A stretch of DNA of 10,870 nucleotides from Pseudomonadota bacterium (GCA_030591195.1 JAUVBO010000034.1:1-10870), one strand, 5' to 3'. Positions 1-6,505 are shown, numbered from the stretch's first letter. Numbers and translations are program-made. Notes: generated by a model from the letters alone, not told the origin.

Positions 1-742
1 CCTTGCGGGCCAGGTCGTCGAGGGCCTGGCGGTAGCGTGCTGCCGCCACACGCGGGACCCTGCGCCGGCGCCGCGCGATCCGTTGCACCAGCCCCCGTCC
101 CCGGCGGAGGTCGCTCGGTGTCGGATCGAGGGCCGCCGCGCGGCGCGTTGCCTCGAGGGCAGCCTCGGCGTGGCCTAGGTCGAGCAGCGCGTGACCCTCG
201 GCGATCCGGCAGGCCGAGGTCGCGTCCACGCGGCAAGCCCGCCGGAGCCATGGCAGGGCGCGGCCCGCCTGGTCGTCGGCGAGCAGCAACAGCCCGGCGC
301 GGTAGGCCAGCTCGCCCTCGCGCTTCCAGGTGTCGGCGGCGCGGGCCAGCAGTCCTACCGCCCGCTCGAGGTTCTTCGGCGAGCGCCCGACGAGCACCAG
401 CGCCTGGCCGTAGCTACGCAGAGCGCCCGCGGGCTGATCTCCGAGCCAGCTCGCCGCGCGATCGAGCCGGCCCGCCCGGGCGAGGCAGTCGAGCCAGCAG
501 CGCACCGCGGCGAGCCTCTCGTCGCGAGCCACGCGGCTGCCGTCGACGACCAGCCGGCGCGCCGCAGCGCATCCTTCGTCGAGCTTGCCCTCGCGGACCA
601 GCTCGCGCGCGCGGCCCAGGGTCGGTGGCTTGCCGCAGCCGACCAGCCCGACGAGCACCGCACAGAGGACCGGGGTCCCCAGAGCCAGCGACACGGGGAA
701 GCTGGGGCGACCGCGAGCGGCGGTGTGGCAGGCAGCGGTCAT
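1..742 (-). CDS. TPR-type repeat lipoprotein (C-terminal end outside window)
   Basis: An open frame reads from ATG at 742..740 to the left edge without a stop, giving 247 visible residues. The N-terminus has a hydrophobic segment (about residues 18-35) ending in the lipobox LVGC, so Cys-36 is the likely lipidated residue and the protein should be anchored in the cell envelope. The rest is helical and rich in Ala, Leu and Arg, with repeated patterns of the tetratricopeptide type (for example AGRLDRAASWL near 90-100, and HAEAALEATRRAAALDP near 190-205). TPR lipoproteins usually act as protein-interaction scaffolds; no partner can be named here. The start lies two bases after the dtd stop codon, so translation is probably coupled to dtd. 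No catalytic motif is visible. The frame and lipobox are seen directly; the TPR assignment is inferred from the helix-repeat pattern and is moderately sure. Confidence 0.72.
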   Translation of the reverse strand, partial: MTAACHTAARGRPSFPVSLALGTPVLCAVLVGLVGCGKPPTLGRARELVREGKLDEGCAAARRLVVDGSRVARDERLAAVRCWLDCLARAGRLDRAASWLGDQPAGALRSYGQALVLVGRSPKNLERAVGLLARAADTWKREGELAYRAGLLLLADDQAGRALPWLRRACRVDATSACRIAEGHALLDLGHAEAALEATRRAAALDPTPSDLRRGRGLVQRIARRRRRVPRVAAARYRQALDDLARK

Positions 743-744
743 CT

Positions 745-1194
745 TCAGAAGGTCCGGCCCGAGTCGAGCAGCAAGGTCACGGGGCCATCGTTGCACAGCT
801 CGACCTTCATCATCGCGCGAAAACGGCCGGTCTCGACCCGCGCGCCGGCCGCGCGGCAGGCGTCGATGAAGCGCTCGCAGCGCTGGTTGGCCGGCTCGGG
901 CGCCATCGCCTTGACGAAGGACGGCCGCCGACCCTTGCGGCAGTCGCCGTAGAGCGTGAACTGGCTCACCACCAGCAAGGCCCCGCCGACCTCGAGCAGG
1001 GCCCGGTTCATCTGCTGGTTGTCGTCTTCGAAGACTCGCAACCCGACGACCTTGTTGGCCAGGTACTCGGCGTCCTTGTCGGTGTCAGCCTCGCCGATGC
1101 CGAGCAGCACCAGCAGCCCGTGGCCGATCTCGCCGACGGTTTCGTCGGCGACGCGGACCCGGGCAGAGCTGACTCGCTGGACCACCGCGCGCAT
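745..1194 (-). CDS. dtd: D-aminoacyl-tRNA deacylase (DTD)
   Basis: This 149-residue protein matches the usual DTD length and shows the family motifs throughout. It begins [13 protein letters not shown], carries SQFTLYGD at residues 77-84 (active-site Thr-80) and ends in the NDGPVT motif at 135-140, whose Gly-137/cis-Pro-138 dipeptide excludes L-amino acids from the active site. DTD is a cytosolic homodimer that hydrolyses D-aminoacyl-tRNAs (and glycine mischarged on tRNA-Ala), so it proofreads chirality in translation. The ATG at 1194..1192 gives the canonical N-terminus; a modest GAGG lies about ten bases upstream. It sits between an unusual cysteine-rich protein and a TPR lipoprotein, spaced 30 and 2 bases, so it appears to be an inserted housekeeping gene in an envelope-protein operon. 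Identification is very secure. Confidence 0.97.
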   Translation of the reverse strand: MRAVVQRVSSARVRVADETVGEIGHGLLVLLGIGEADTDKDAEYLANKVVGLRVFEDDNQQMNRALLEVGGALLVVSQFTLYGDCRKGRRPSFVKAMAPEPANQRCERFIDACRAAGARVETGRFRAMMKVELCNDGPVTLLLDSGRTF

Positions 1195-1224
1195 CGGAGG
1201 ATCGCCTCGCGGTCTCGACCAGCT

Positions 1225-1653
1225 CTAGGGCGTGGGCGGCAGGCGAAGCTCGCTTGCCAGGCGCTTGGTGATCGCAAAGTACTGCTCGCGCGGGTAGGGC
1301 ACGTTGAGGATGCAGAACTCCTTTTTCACCAGTCCGACGCAGCCAAAACAATAGGTGCAGCCGGCGCAGGACTCGCACCGCGTGAGGTAGGCGCTGCCGC
1401 TGCAGTTGGCGCTGTCGATGCAGTACGCGCAGCCGTGACAGGCCCGGCAGTCGGCGCAGTGTCCGCAGCTGCTGCAGGCCGTGCAGCGCTCGCAGTAGTT
1501 GCACTTGTAGCAGTCGGAGCAGTCGGCGCAGAAGATGCACGAGGCGCAGCGGACGCACTCGCTGCAGCGGTAGCTGCCCGGGTTCTGGCTTTCGCCTTGG
1601 TGGTGTTCCCGCTGGAGCTGGGCCAGCTGCTGTTCGAACTCGGCCGCGTCCAC
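1225..1653 (-). CDS. Small protein with cysteine at every third residue (XXC repeat)
   Basis: The likely start is GTG at 1653..1651, preceded at six bases by CAGGAG (1660-1665 on the plus strand). This gives 142 residues. After a charged, Gln/Glu-rich N-terminus of about 30 residues comes an uninterrupted run of 17 triplets of the form X-X-Cys, then four more such triplets after two gaps (ending TYCFGC), for 24 cysteines in all. The C-terminus reads KKEFCILNVPYPREQYF followed by a basic helix. No signal peptide or membrane segment is visible, so it is probably cytosolic with reduced, metal-ligating cysteines. From memory, the CFGC-VGL-...-ILN-..Y...YF end resembles cysteine-rich proteins seen in myxobacteria (sometimes carrying the misleading label CaiB/BaiF) and zinc-ribbon proteins of candidate phyla. 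The function is unknown. It lies between a cysteine-rich lipoprotein gene and dtd, probably in one transcript. An upstream in-frame ATG would add 57 residues, but they overlap the lipoprotein gene and look non-coding. Confidence 0.85.
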   Translation of the reverse strand: MDAAEFEQQLAQLQREHHQGESQNPGSYRCSECVRCASCIFCADCSDCYKCNYCERCTACSSCGHCADCRACHGCAYCIDSANCSGSAYLTRCESCAGCTYCFGCVGLVKKEFCILNVPYPREQYFAITKRLASELRLPPTP

Positions 1654-1659
1654 GGCAAT

Positions 1660-1665
1660 CTCCTG
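1660..1665 (-). promoter_or_regulatory. Ribosome binding site deciding the GTG start of the XXC-repeat protein
   Basis: On the minus strand the sequence CAGGAG lies six bases before the GTG at 1653..1651. No comparable purine-rich site precedes the upstream in-frame ATG at 1824. This supports the shorter reading with a GTG start. Confidence 0.65.
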
Positions 1666-1702
1666 CTCGATTCCTTGACGACGGCCGGCGGCCCGGCCTC
1701 GA

Positions 1703-2254
1703 TCAGAGACGCTGGGCGCAGAAGCGCCGCACGTCGGTGTCACCGCCGGTCGCCTCGCGGTCGAGCACCGCCTCGGCCCCGGCCGTACCAGCACGCCGGC
1801 ACTCGTAGCCGGCGCGGCAGTCACTGTTGTCCTCGCAGGTCTTCATGCAGAAGCGGCGCTCGAGCGAAAAGAGCGCGCAGGTGCCACCCTGCAGGCAGAC
1901 CTCGTCGCCCGTGCAGTCGTTGGTTTGCTCGATCGATGGATCCACCGCGTCCTCGGTCTTGGGATCACAGGCCACCGAGAGGAACGTCGCGGGGAAGAAG
2001 CCGACGCAGGTCGCCTCCTCGGGGCAGGTCGAGGGCCCGCATCCCTGCACGGTGCAGTAGCCGTCTGGCTGGGCCGTGTCGCAGATCCGACTGCCGTTGG
2101 GGGAGCACTCGAGGTTGGTCGAGCAGGAATCCCCGACCTCGGCGGAGCAGCCGCCGCCGAGCACCCCGAGCAGCAGTGCCAGGATCGCCCGGCCGGTGAC
2201 GCGCTGCGACAAGGCGGGATGGAGGGGGGAGCTTGTTGGGAGTCTGACGCTCAT
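1703..2254 (-). CDS. Secreted cysteine-rich lipoprotein of myxobacterial type
   Basis: The 183-residue product starts MSVRLPTSS and has an Arg-containing n-region, a hydrophobic core (AILALLLGVLGGG, residues 23-35) and Cys-36 in a lipobox-like VLGGGC. Leu is at -4 rather than the ideal -3, so lipidation is likely but not certain. The mature part has 16 further cysteines, an even number fitting up to eight disulfides outside the cytoplasm, in spacings such as CTGDEVCLQGGTC and CMKTCEDNSDCRAGYEC. Modules of this kind are common in uncharacterised outer-surface proteins of Myxococcota. No enzymatic motif is visible. The gene is first in the minus-strand cluster, with 49 bases before the GTG of the XXC-repeat protein. 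The ATG at 2254..2252 has only a weak GAG nearby, which suggests poor initiation or a structured leader. The specific role is unknown. Confidence 0.83.
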   Translation of the reverse strand: MSVRLPTSSPLHPALSQRVTGRAILALLLGVLGGGCSAEVGDSCSTNLECSPNGSRICDTAQPDGYCTVQGCGPSTCPEEATCVGFFPATFLSVACDPKTEDAVDPSIEQTNDCTGDEVCLQGGTCALFSLERRFCMKTCEDNSDCRAGYECRRAGTAGAEAVLDREATGGDTDVRRFCAQRL

Positions 2255-2256
2255 CT

Positions 2257-2275
2257 AACCGATCTCAAAACCGAT
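2257..2275. repeat. Tandem heptamer AACCGAT x2, 12 bases apart
   Basis: AACCGAT occurs exactly at 2257-2263 and again at 2269-2275, just upstream of the lipoprotein start codon. On the minus strand it reads ATCGGTT-N5-ATCGGTT. A spacing near one helical turn (12 bases) is compatible with a regulator binding side by side on one face of the DNA. No regulator is known to me for this motif, and a chance repeat is possible. Confidence 0.4.
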
Positions 2276-2310
2276 TCAAGGGATTGGCTCCGCCTCGACT
2301 GGACCCTTCG

Positions 2311-2345
2311 CCTCGAGGTCCGATGCCCTCGTGCGGACCTCGGGG
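2311..2345. promoter_or_regulatory. 12-bp inverted repeat in the divergent intergenic region
   Basis: CCTCGAGGTCCG at 2311-2322 pairs with CGGACCTCGGGG at 2334-2345 over 12 positions (eleven Watson-Crick and one T-G), with an 11-base loop. It lies 57-91 bases upstream of the minus-strand lipoprotein gene. It could be an operator, or part of the untranslated leader of that operon; on the minus strand the wobble becomes an A-C mismatch. The pairing is directly visible; the role is inference. Confidence 0.45.
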
Positions 2346-2374
2346 ACCCTAGCGCCGAAAAGCCGCGCTGACAA
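2346..2374 (-). promoter_or_regulatory. Weak candidate promoter for the lipoprotein-XXC-dtd-TPR operon
   Basis: On the minus strand TTGTCA (2374..2369) and TAGGGT (2351..2346) are separated by exactly 17 bases, which fits sigma-70 geometry with a good -35 and a poor -10. It would start transcription near 2339, giving a leader of about 85 bases. In GC-rich DNA such matches are common, so this is a tentative call. Confidence 0.25.
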
Positions 2375-2404
2375 GCGACCTACACCAATGCCTTGATTGG
2401 ACTC

Positions 2405-2420
2405 CCCGGAGAATTCCGGG
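2405..2420. promoter_or_regulatory. CCCGGA-GAAT-TCCGGG palindrome upstream of protease promoter
   Basis: A perfect six-base inverted repeat with a four-base centre lies about 19 bases upstream of the protease -35 element. Its position is suitable for an activator or operator site. It is also flanked by the spaced pair TGACA (2426-2430) and TGTCA (2456-2460), which brackets the -35 region. Function is not known. Confidence 0.35.
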
Positions 2421-2438
2421 TTTGCTGACATTATATTG

Positions 2439-2467
2439 TTGGATTATCTCGTAACTGTCATTACAAT
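2439..2467 (+). promoter_or_regulatory. Sigma-70-type promoter of the S1 protease gene
   Basis: TTGGAT at 2439-2444 and TACAAT at 2462-2467 are separated by exactly 17 bases in a locally AT-rich stretch of an otherwise GC-rich window. The -35 matches four of six and the -10 five of six consensus bases. The expected transcription start is about 2474, only about eight bases before the ATG at 2482, so the transcript would be nearly leaderless. Confidence 0.6.
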
Positions 2468-2481
2468 ATTTCTTGGATGAG

Positions 2482-3822
2482 ATGAGATTGAGACGTCACC
2501 TTACATACGGTTTGCTCTCGCTGAGTATTTGGCTGGTGGGGGCAGCAGGCTGTGGGCCTCTCGCCGGAGACGCCGTGGGCCAGGTTGAGCAGGCGATCAC
2601 CGACGGCGCAGAGACCGACGGCTACAGCTCCGTGGGCCTGCTGCAGGCGGGGATTAGCGGGTCGGTCGGCATCTGTAGCGGCACGCTGATCGGTGCGCGG
2701 ACGGTGCTCACCGCCGCCCATTGCATCGAGCCTGGCGAGACCCACATCTTCCACCTCGCCGGTGGTCGTTACGGCGTGGGGCGGGTGATCCAGCACGGGG
2801 CCTGGGATCCGAAGGACCCCCGCTTCCCCAACGACATCGGCCTGGCGATCCTCACCCGCGAGCCAGATGTCGAGCCTTCGGCCATCGCCCTGAGCGCCCC
2901 GCGGTCGGGGATGCCGATCTCCTTGGTCGGCTTCGGTGCCACGGCAGAGGGCAAGAACGACGCCGGCAGCAAGCGGGTGACGACGAACAAGATCGACGAG
3001 GTTACGCCTTTGCGCTTTGCCTACACCGGCTCGGGCGATGGCATCGGTAGCACCTGCAACGGTGACTCGGGTGGTCCGGCCTATGCGCGGGTCGACGGCA
3101 AGGCCTACCAGGTGGGGATCACCTCGGCTGGCGTGGCGCCCTGTGGGACGCTCGCCTGGGACACCCGCGTCGATGTCTTTCGCGACTGGATCACTGCCAA
3201 CGCCGAGGGGGACGTCTACCACCACGACGTCCAGGCGCCGCAGGTCGTGATCACCGCTCCGATCAGCGGCGGTGACGTCCCGGCCCGGGTCACCGTCACG
3301 GCCGACGCCACCGACGACGAGCAGGTGGTGATCGTCGCGCTGCGGGTGTCCGGTCGCGAGCTCCAGCGACGAAGCGCGCCGCCCTACCGGTTCACCATCG
3401 ACCTCGCGCCCGGGCGACAGAGCGTCGAGGTCGTTGCCTGGGACGCCGCCGGCAACGAGGGGATGGCTGCGGTGCACGTCCGGGCGGCCGTCAGCGGAGA
3501 TCCCGGCAAGTACGGCGGCCACTGCGCCAGCGGCAGCGACTGCGAGAGCGGCCTCTGCGCGGCTGCCCTCGATGGGCACCGCAGCTGCAGCTGGAGCTGC
3601 CTGCTCGACAGCGACTGCCCGGCCGGCGCCTCCTGCGGCGCCAGCGGGCAGGGCCCGGAGGGCCTGCGGGGCGTGTGCCTGCCGGCGGTGCTGCTCTCGG
3701 CCGCGGTGTCGGCGGACAGCCCCGAGCTGGCTGCCGGCTGCGCCCTCGGTGGCGGGGACTCGGACGCGGGCGCGCCGGCAACCCTGCTGCTGCTGCTGGC
3801 TGCGCTCTGGCGGCGTCGGTAG
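2482..3822 (+). CDS. Surface S1-family (chymotrypsin-like) serine protease with Ig-like, Cys-rich and MYXO-CTERM regions
   Basis: This 446-residue protein starts at ATG 2482; an in-frame TTG at 2473 is less likely. A signal sequence ends at VGAAGC (Cys-24), a possible imperfect lipobox. A short propeptide leads to AITDG. If Ile-39 is the new N-terminus (Ile-16 of chymotrypsin), the catalytic His-80 in TAAHC lies exactly 41 residues on, as in chymotrypsin. Asp-118 (NDIGLAIL) and Ser-196 (GDSGGP) complete the triad. The residue six before the catalytic Ser is Ser-190 (STCNGDSGGP), where trypsin has Asp, which suggests chymotrypsin-like rather than Arg/Lys specificity. Residues about 250-335 form an Ig-like beta-sandwich (PQVVITAP ... 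VVAWDAAGN). Residues 343-390 are a cysteine-rich module. The end has Gly-Cys-420, a hydrophobic stretch (LLLLLAAL) and a final Arg triplet, the MYXO-CTERM pattern for cell-surface sorting in Myxococcota. Substrates are unknown. It is transcribed alone, convergent with argH. Confidence 0.93.
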   Translation: MRLRRHLTYGLLSLSIWLVGAAGCGPLAGDAVGQVEQAITDGAETDGYSSVGLLQAGISGSVGICSGTLIGARTVLTAAHCIEPGETHIFHLAGGRYGVGRVIQHGAWDPKDPRFPNDIGLAILTREPDVEPSAIALSAPRSGMPISLVGFGATAEGKNDAGSKRVTTNKIDEVTPLRFAYTGSGDGIGSTCNGDSGGPAYARVDGKAYQVGITSAGVAPCGTLAWDTRVDVFRDWITANAEGDVYHHDVQAPQVVITAPISGGDVPARVTVTADATDDEQVVIVALRVSGRELQRRSAPPYRFTIDLAPGRQSVEVVAWDAAGNEGMAAVHVRAAVSGDPGKYGGHCASGSDCESGLCAAALDGHRSCSWSCLLDSDCPAGASCGASGQGPEGLRGVCLPAVLLSAAVSADSPELAAGCALGGGDSDAGAPATLLLLLAALWRRR

Positions 3823-3829
3823 CGCCACC

Positions 3830-3879
3830 GCTGACCGTCCTCGGCCCTCTGCCGGCCCACCACCGGCGAGCGGGTCAGC
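3830..3879. terminator. Possible bidirectional terminator between convergent protease and argH
   Basis: GCTGACC at 3830-3836 pairs with GGTCAGC at 3873-3879, and GCCGG (3851-3855) with CCGGC (3863-3867) forms an inner hairpin. The structure spans the 52-base gap between the two convergent stop codons and includes the argH TGA. There is no T-run on either strand, so it would be a non-canonical terminator or simply chance pairing in GC-rich DNA. Confidence 0.3.
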
Positions 3880-5221
3880 CCTCCAGCAGCTTCCAGCTCT
3901 CGGCGACGCGCTGCTGCTTGTCGGTCAGCCAGTGGCGGGCGAGCTGCAGGTCGGACTGAGCCCGCTTGTCCTCGGCTCCCGGCGCGCCGAGGTGGGTCCG
4001 GTCGCGCCAGCTCTCGGCAGGATCCCCGCTGACCGCCCCGGCCGGGTCGCTGGCCACGTCGCGGTACGCCAGCCGAAACGGCTCGCCGGCCGCCACCCGT
4101 CGGTAGACCGCGTCGGTGGCGCCGCTGGCCCGGCCGATCAGGCTGCGGGCGCGTTCGCCGTCCAGCTCGAGGGTGCAGAGCACCCGCTGCATCGCCGCCA
4201 GGGCGTGTCTCACGTCCCGTAGTGACTCGACCAGCGGGCCCTTCGTCAGCTGCAGGTCGCGGTGGTAGCCGGACATCAATGGCCCGTAGATCGCGCCGAC
4301 CTCGGCCTGCCGGGCGCGGACGGCCGCGGCGGTAGCCCGGACTAGCTCGAGCACGTCCGGGTTGCGCTTGTTGGGCATGCTGCTCGAGCCGGTGGTCACC
4401 GAGGTGTGGAGGTGCACCACCGCGACCTCGTCGCTCGAGAACCAGAGCAGGTCGCTGGCCAGCCGCGAGAGGTCGGTGGCGATCGCCGCGGCCACACCGA
4501 GGACCAGGAACTCGCTCTTGCCGCGGTCGTTTTGGACCGCGAGGGTGTTGGCCTGCACGGCGTCGAAGCCGAGCAGTCGGGCGACCAGCGGCCGGTCGAG
4601 GGGCAGCGCCACGCCGTAGCCCGAGGCGCTGCCGAGGGGGCTGCGGTTGAGGTGGCGGTAAGCCGCCTGGACCCACGAGACGTCGTCGAGCATACCCTCG
4701 GCGTGGGCGCCGAAGAGCAGGCCGAAGGTCGAGGGCATCGCCTGGCGCATATGGCTGTAGCCAGCGACGCTGGTCTCGCGGTGGCGCTGGGCGAGCTCGA
4801 GCAGCTCGGCGATCACCTCGAGCAACGAGTGGGTGAGCTCGAGCAGCGCCTCTCGTCCGTAGAGCCGCAGCATCGCCAGGACCTGATCGTTGCGGCTACG
4901 GCCGGTGTGGATCTTGCGCCCGGTGTCGCCGAGGCGGCTGGTCAGGCGGTTCTCCACCGCGGTGTGGCAGTCCTCGTCGCTCTGCTGGATCACGAACCGA
5001 CCGGCGCGCACGTCGCTGAGGATCACGCGCAGCTCGTCGAGCAGCCGGTCGAGCTCCTCGTCGGTGAGGACGCCGATGGCGGCGAGCCCCTTGGCGTGGG
5101 CTGCGTCACCGAGCAGATCGTAGGCCACCAGCTCGCGGTCGAGCTCGGGGTCGCGCCCGACGGTGAAGCGCTCGATTTGCCCGTCTAGCGGGTCGCCCCG
5201 GTCCCAGAGCTTCTCGGCCAT
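3875..5221 (-). CDS. argH: Argininosuccinate lyase
   Basis: This 448-residue cytosolic enzyme splits argininosuccinate into arginine and fumarate, the last step of arginine synthesis. It belongs to the fumarase/aspartase superfamily and is normally a homotetramer. Visible motifs are HTGRSRNDQV at 105-114, the acid-site histidine in GYSHM (His-157), and the signature TGSSSMPNKRNPD at 277-289 with catalytic Ser-280. SGYHRDLQL at 317-325 and GEPFRLAYRDV near the C-terminus are also typical. YSHMRQAMPST replaces the more common YTHLQRAQP and resembles the Bacteroidetes-type enzymes I remember. The start ATG (5221..5219) overlaps the argG stop by one base and follows AAGGAGG by seven bases. An open frame continues upstream to 6073, but it is argG DNA in another frame. 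Identification is secure. Confidence 0.96.
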   Translation of the reverse strand: MAEKLWDRGDPLDGQIERFTVGRDPELDRELVAYDLLGDAAHAKGLAAIGVLTDEELDRLLDELRVILSDVRAGRFVIQQSDEDCHTAVENRLTSRLGDTGRKIHTGRSRNDQVLAMLRLYGREALLELTHSLLEVIAELLELAQRHRETSVAGYSHMRQAMPSTFGLLFGAHAEGMLDDVSWVQAAYRHLNRSPLGSASGYGVALPLDRPLVARLLGFDAVQANTLAVQNDRGKSEFLVLGVAAAIATDLSRLASDLLWFSSDEVAVVHLHTSVTTGSSSMPNKRNPDVLELVRATAAAVRARQAEVGAIYGPLMSGYHRDLQLTKGPLVESLRDVRHALAAMQRVLCTLELDGERARSLIGRASGATDAVYRRVAAGEPFRLAYRDVASDPAGAVSGDPAESWRDRTHLGAPGAEDKRAQSDLQLARHWLTDKQQRVAESWKLLEG

Positions 5222-6498
5222 CAGCGGTCCTCCTTCTGGCCGCCGGCGACGCTGGTGCCGCTCTCGTCGCGGGTCCGAGTCCGGTGCACGATCTCGCGGT
5301 GGGCCTGGAGCCTGAGGGCGTTGATCCGGACGAACCCGGTGGCGTCGGTCGCGTCGTAGCTGCCCGCCACGTCCATCGACGAGAGCTCCTGATCGTAGAG
5401 CGAGCTTGGCGACTGGCGCCCCTGGATCACCACGTTGCCCTTGTAGAGCTGGAGCAGCACGCTGCCGTCGATCAGCTGCTGGGCCTGCTGGAACGCCGAG
5501 CGGAGGAAGTCCATCTCGGGACTGAACCAGAAGCCGTTGTAGATCAGCTCGGCGAACTTCGGCGCGAGGCTGTCGCGCAGGCGCTGGACCTCGCGGTCCA
5601 TCGCGATCCCCTCGAGGTCGCGCAGGGCAAAGTGCAGGATCGTCCCGGCGGGCGTCTCGTAGACCCCGCGCGACTTGATGCCGATGAAGCGGTTCTCGAC
5701 GATGTCGATCCGGCCGACGCCGTGCAGCGCGCCGAGCTGGTTGAGGTAGGTGAACAGCTCGAGCGGGTCCTGGTGCTCGGTGCCGTCGTCGCGGTTGACC
5801 ACGCGGACCGGCATCGCGTCGCGGAAGTGGATCTCGATCTGCGCCGGATCGTCGGGCGCGTCGAACAGCGACCGGGTGACGGTGAACATCTCGGGGTCGG
5901 GGATCTGCAGCGGATCCTCGAGCACGCCTGCCTCGTAGCTCTTGTGCAGCAGGTTCTCGTCGGTGCTGTAGGGCTTGGCCGCCGTGGCCTCTACCGGGAT
6001 CTGGTGCTCTTCGGCGTAGCGCAGCAGGTCCGGGCGGCCGGCGAAGCGGCGGAGAAACTCGGGGTCCTTCCACGGCGCGATGATCTCCAGCCGAGGGGCG
6101 AGCGAGGCAAAGACCAGCTCGAAGCGGATCTGGTCGTTGCCCTTGCCGGTGGCGCCGTGAGCCACGGCGTCGGCGCCGAGGGCCTGGGCGATCTCGACCT
6201 GTTTCTTGGCGATCAGTGGACGCGCGAGGGCGGTGCCGAGCAGGTAGCGGTTCTCGTAGACCGCCCTGGCCGCCACGGCGACGAAGACGAAGTCGGTGAC
6301 GAGCTCGCGCCGGAGGTCGACCACCTCGACCCGGGACGCCCCGGTCTGCTCGGCGATGCGCCGCACGCGGTCGAAGTCCTCCTGCTGGCCGACGTCGGCG
6401 ACGTAGGCGATGACCTCGTGTCCCTGGCGCTCGAGGTGCTTGAGGATGCAGGAGGTGTCTAGTCCGCCGCTGTAGGCGAGTACGATCTTCTTGCCCAT
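5221..6498 (-). CDS. argG: Argininosuccinate synthase, eukaryote-like subtype
   Basis: This 425-residue enzyme condenses citrulline and aspartate with ATP to give argininosuccinate, the step before ArgH. The N-terminus [17 protein letters not shown] carries the PP-loop ATP-binding motif SGGLDTS (10-16). [14 protein letters not shown] (114-127), [10 protein letters not shown] (139-148) and [19 protein letters not shown] (260-278) are hallmark segments. Several, including [21 protein letters not shown] and [10 protein letters not shown], closely resemble human ASS1 as I recall it. The start ATG (6498..6496) follows AGGAG by seven bases; a longer in-frame reading to 6618 adds 40 unlikely residues inside the upstream gene. 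The last codons (QKEDR) contain the ribosome binding site of argH. Its start lies 19 bases after the end of the PDZ-repeat protein gene, so the three genes are probably cotranscribed. Confidence 0.97.
   Translation of the reverse strand: MGKKIVLAYSGGLDTSCILKHLERQGHEVIAYVADVGQQEDFDRVRRIAEQTGASRVEVVDLRRELVTDFVFVAVAARAVYENRYLLGTALARPLIAKKQVEIAQALGADAVAHGATGKGNDQIRFELVFASLAPRLEIIAPWKDPEFLRRFAGRPDLLRYAEEHQIPVEATAAKPYSTDENLLHKSYEAGVLEDPLQIPDPEMFTVTRSLFDAPDDPAQIEIHFRDAMPVRVVNRDDGTEHQDPLELFTYLNQLGALHGVGRIDIVENRFIGIKSRGVYETPAGTILHFALRDLEGIAMDREVQRLRDSLAPKFAELIYNGFWFSPEMDFLRSAFQQAQQLIDGSVLLQLYKGNVVIQGRQSPSSLYDQELSSMDVAGSYDATDATGFVRINALRLQAHREIVHRTRTRDESGTSVAGGQKEDR
5229..5235 (-). promoter_or_regulatory. 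Strong ribosome binding site of argH inside argG
   Basis: On the minus strand AAGGAGG lies seven bases before the argH ATG and within the codons for the last residues of ArgG. Together with the TGATG stop/start overlap it points to translational coupling and matched synthesis of the two enzymes. Confidence 0.75.
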
Positions 6499-6505
6499 TT
6501 TGACT

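Noticed and set aside
1370..1580. The periodic DNA under the XXC repeat as a tandem repeat or CRISPR-like array
   Set aside because: The nine-or-so-base period follows from the Cys codon every third position; the other codons vary freely and no repeat-spacer layout exists.
1654..1824. 57-codon N-terminal extension of the XXC-repeat protein
   Set aside because: It overlaps the lipoprotein coding sequence and lacks a ribosome binding site; GTG at 1653 has one.
37..2199. Long plus-strand open frame of 720 codons
   Set aside because: It runs antisense across four well-supported genes (including dtd) and has Arg/Ala/Pro-rich, repetitive composition. It is a by-product of high GC codon use on the other strand.
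2473..2481. TTG start three codons before the protease ATG
   Set aside because: It has no ribosome binding site, and the ATG gives a good n-region. It stays possible if the transcript is truly leaderless.
2461..3828. Minus-strand open frame opposite the protease
   Set aside because: Antisense to a gene with an intact catalytic triad and signal sequence; its product has no recognisable motif.
3840..4676. Other-frame open reading on the minus strand across the protease end and argH
   Set aside because: Crosses two genes out of frame, Arg/Pro/Gly-rich, no start context; a composition artefact.
5222..6073. 284-codon N-terminal extension of argH
   Set aside because: It reads through argG in another frame; ArgH has its normal N-terminus and a strong ribosome binding site at 5221.
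5284..6462. Plus-strand open frame opposite argG
   Set aside because: Antisense to a clearly identified argG; the Val/Leu/Asp/Gly-rich product is a codon-bias shadow.
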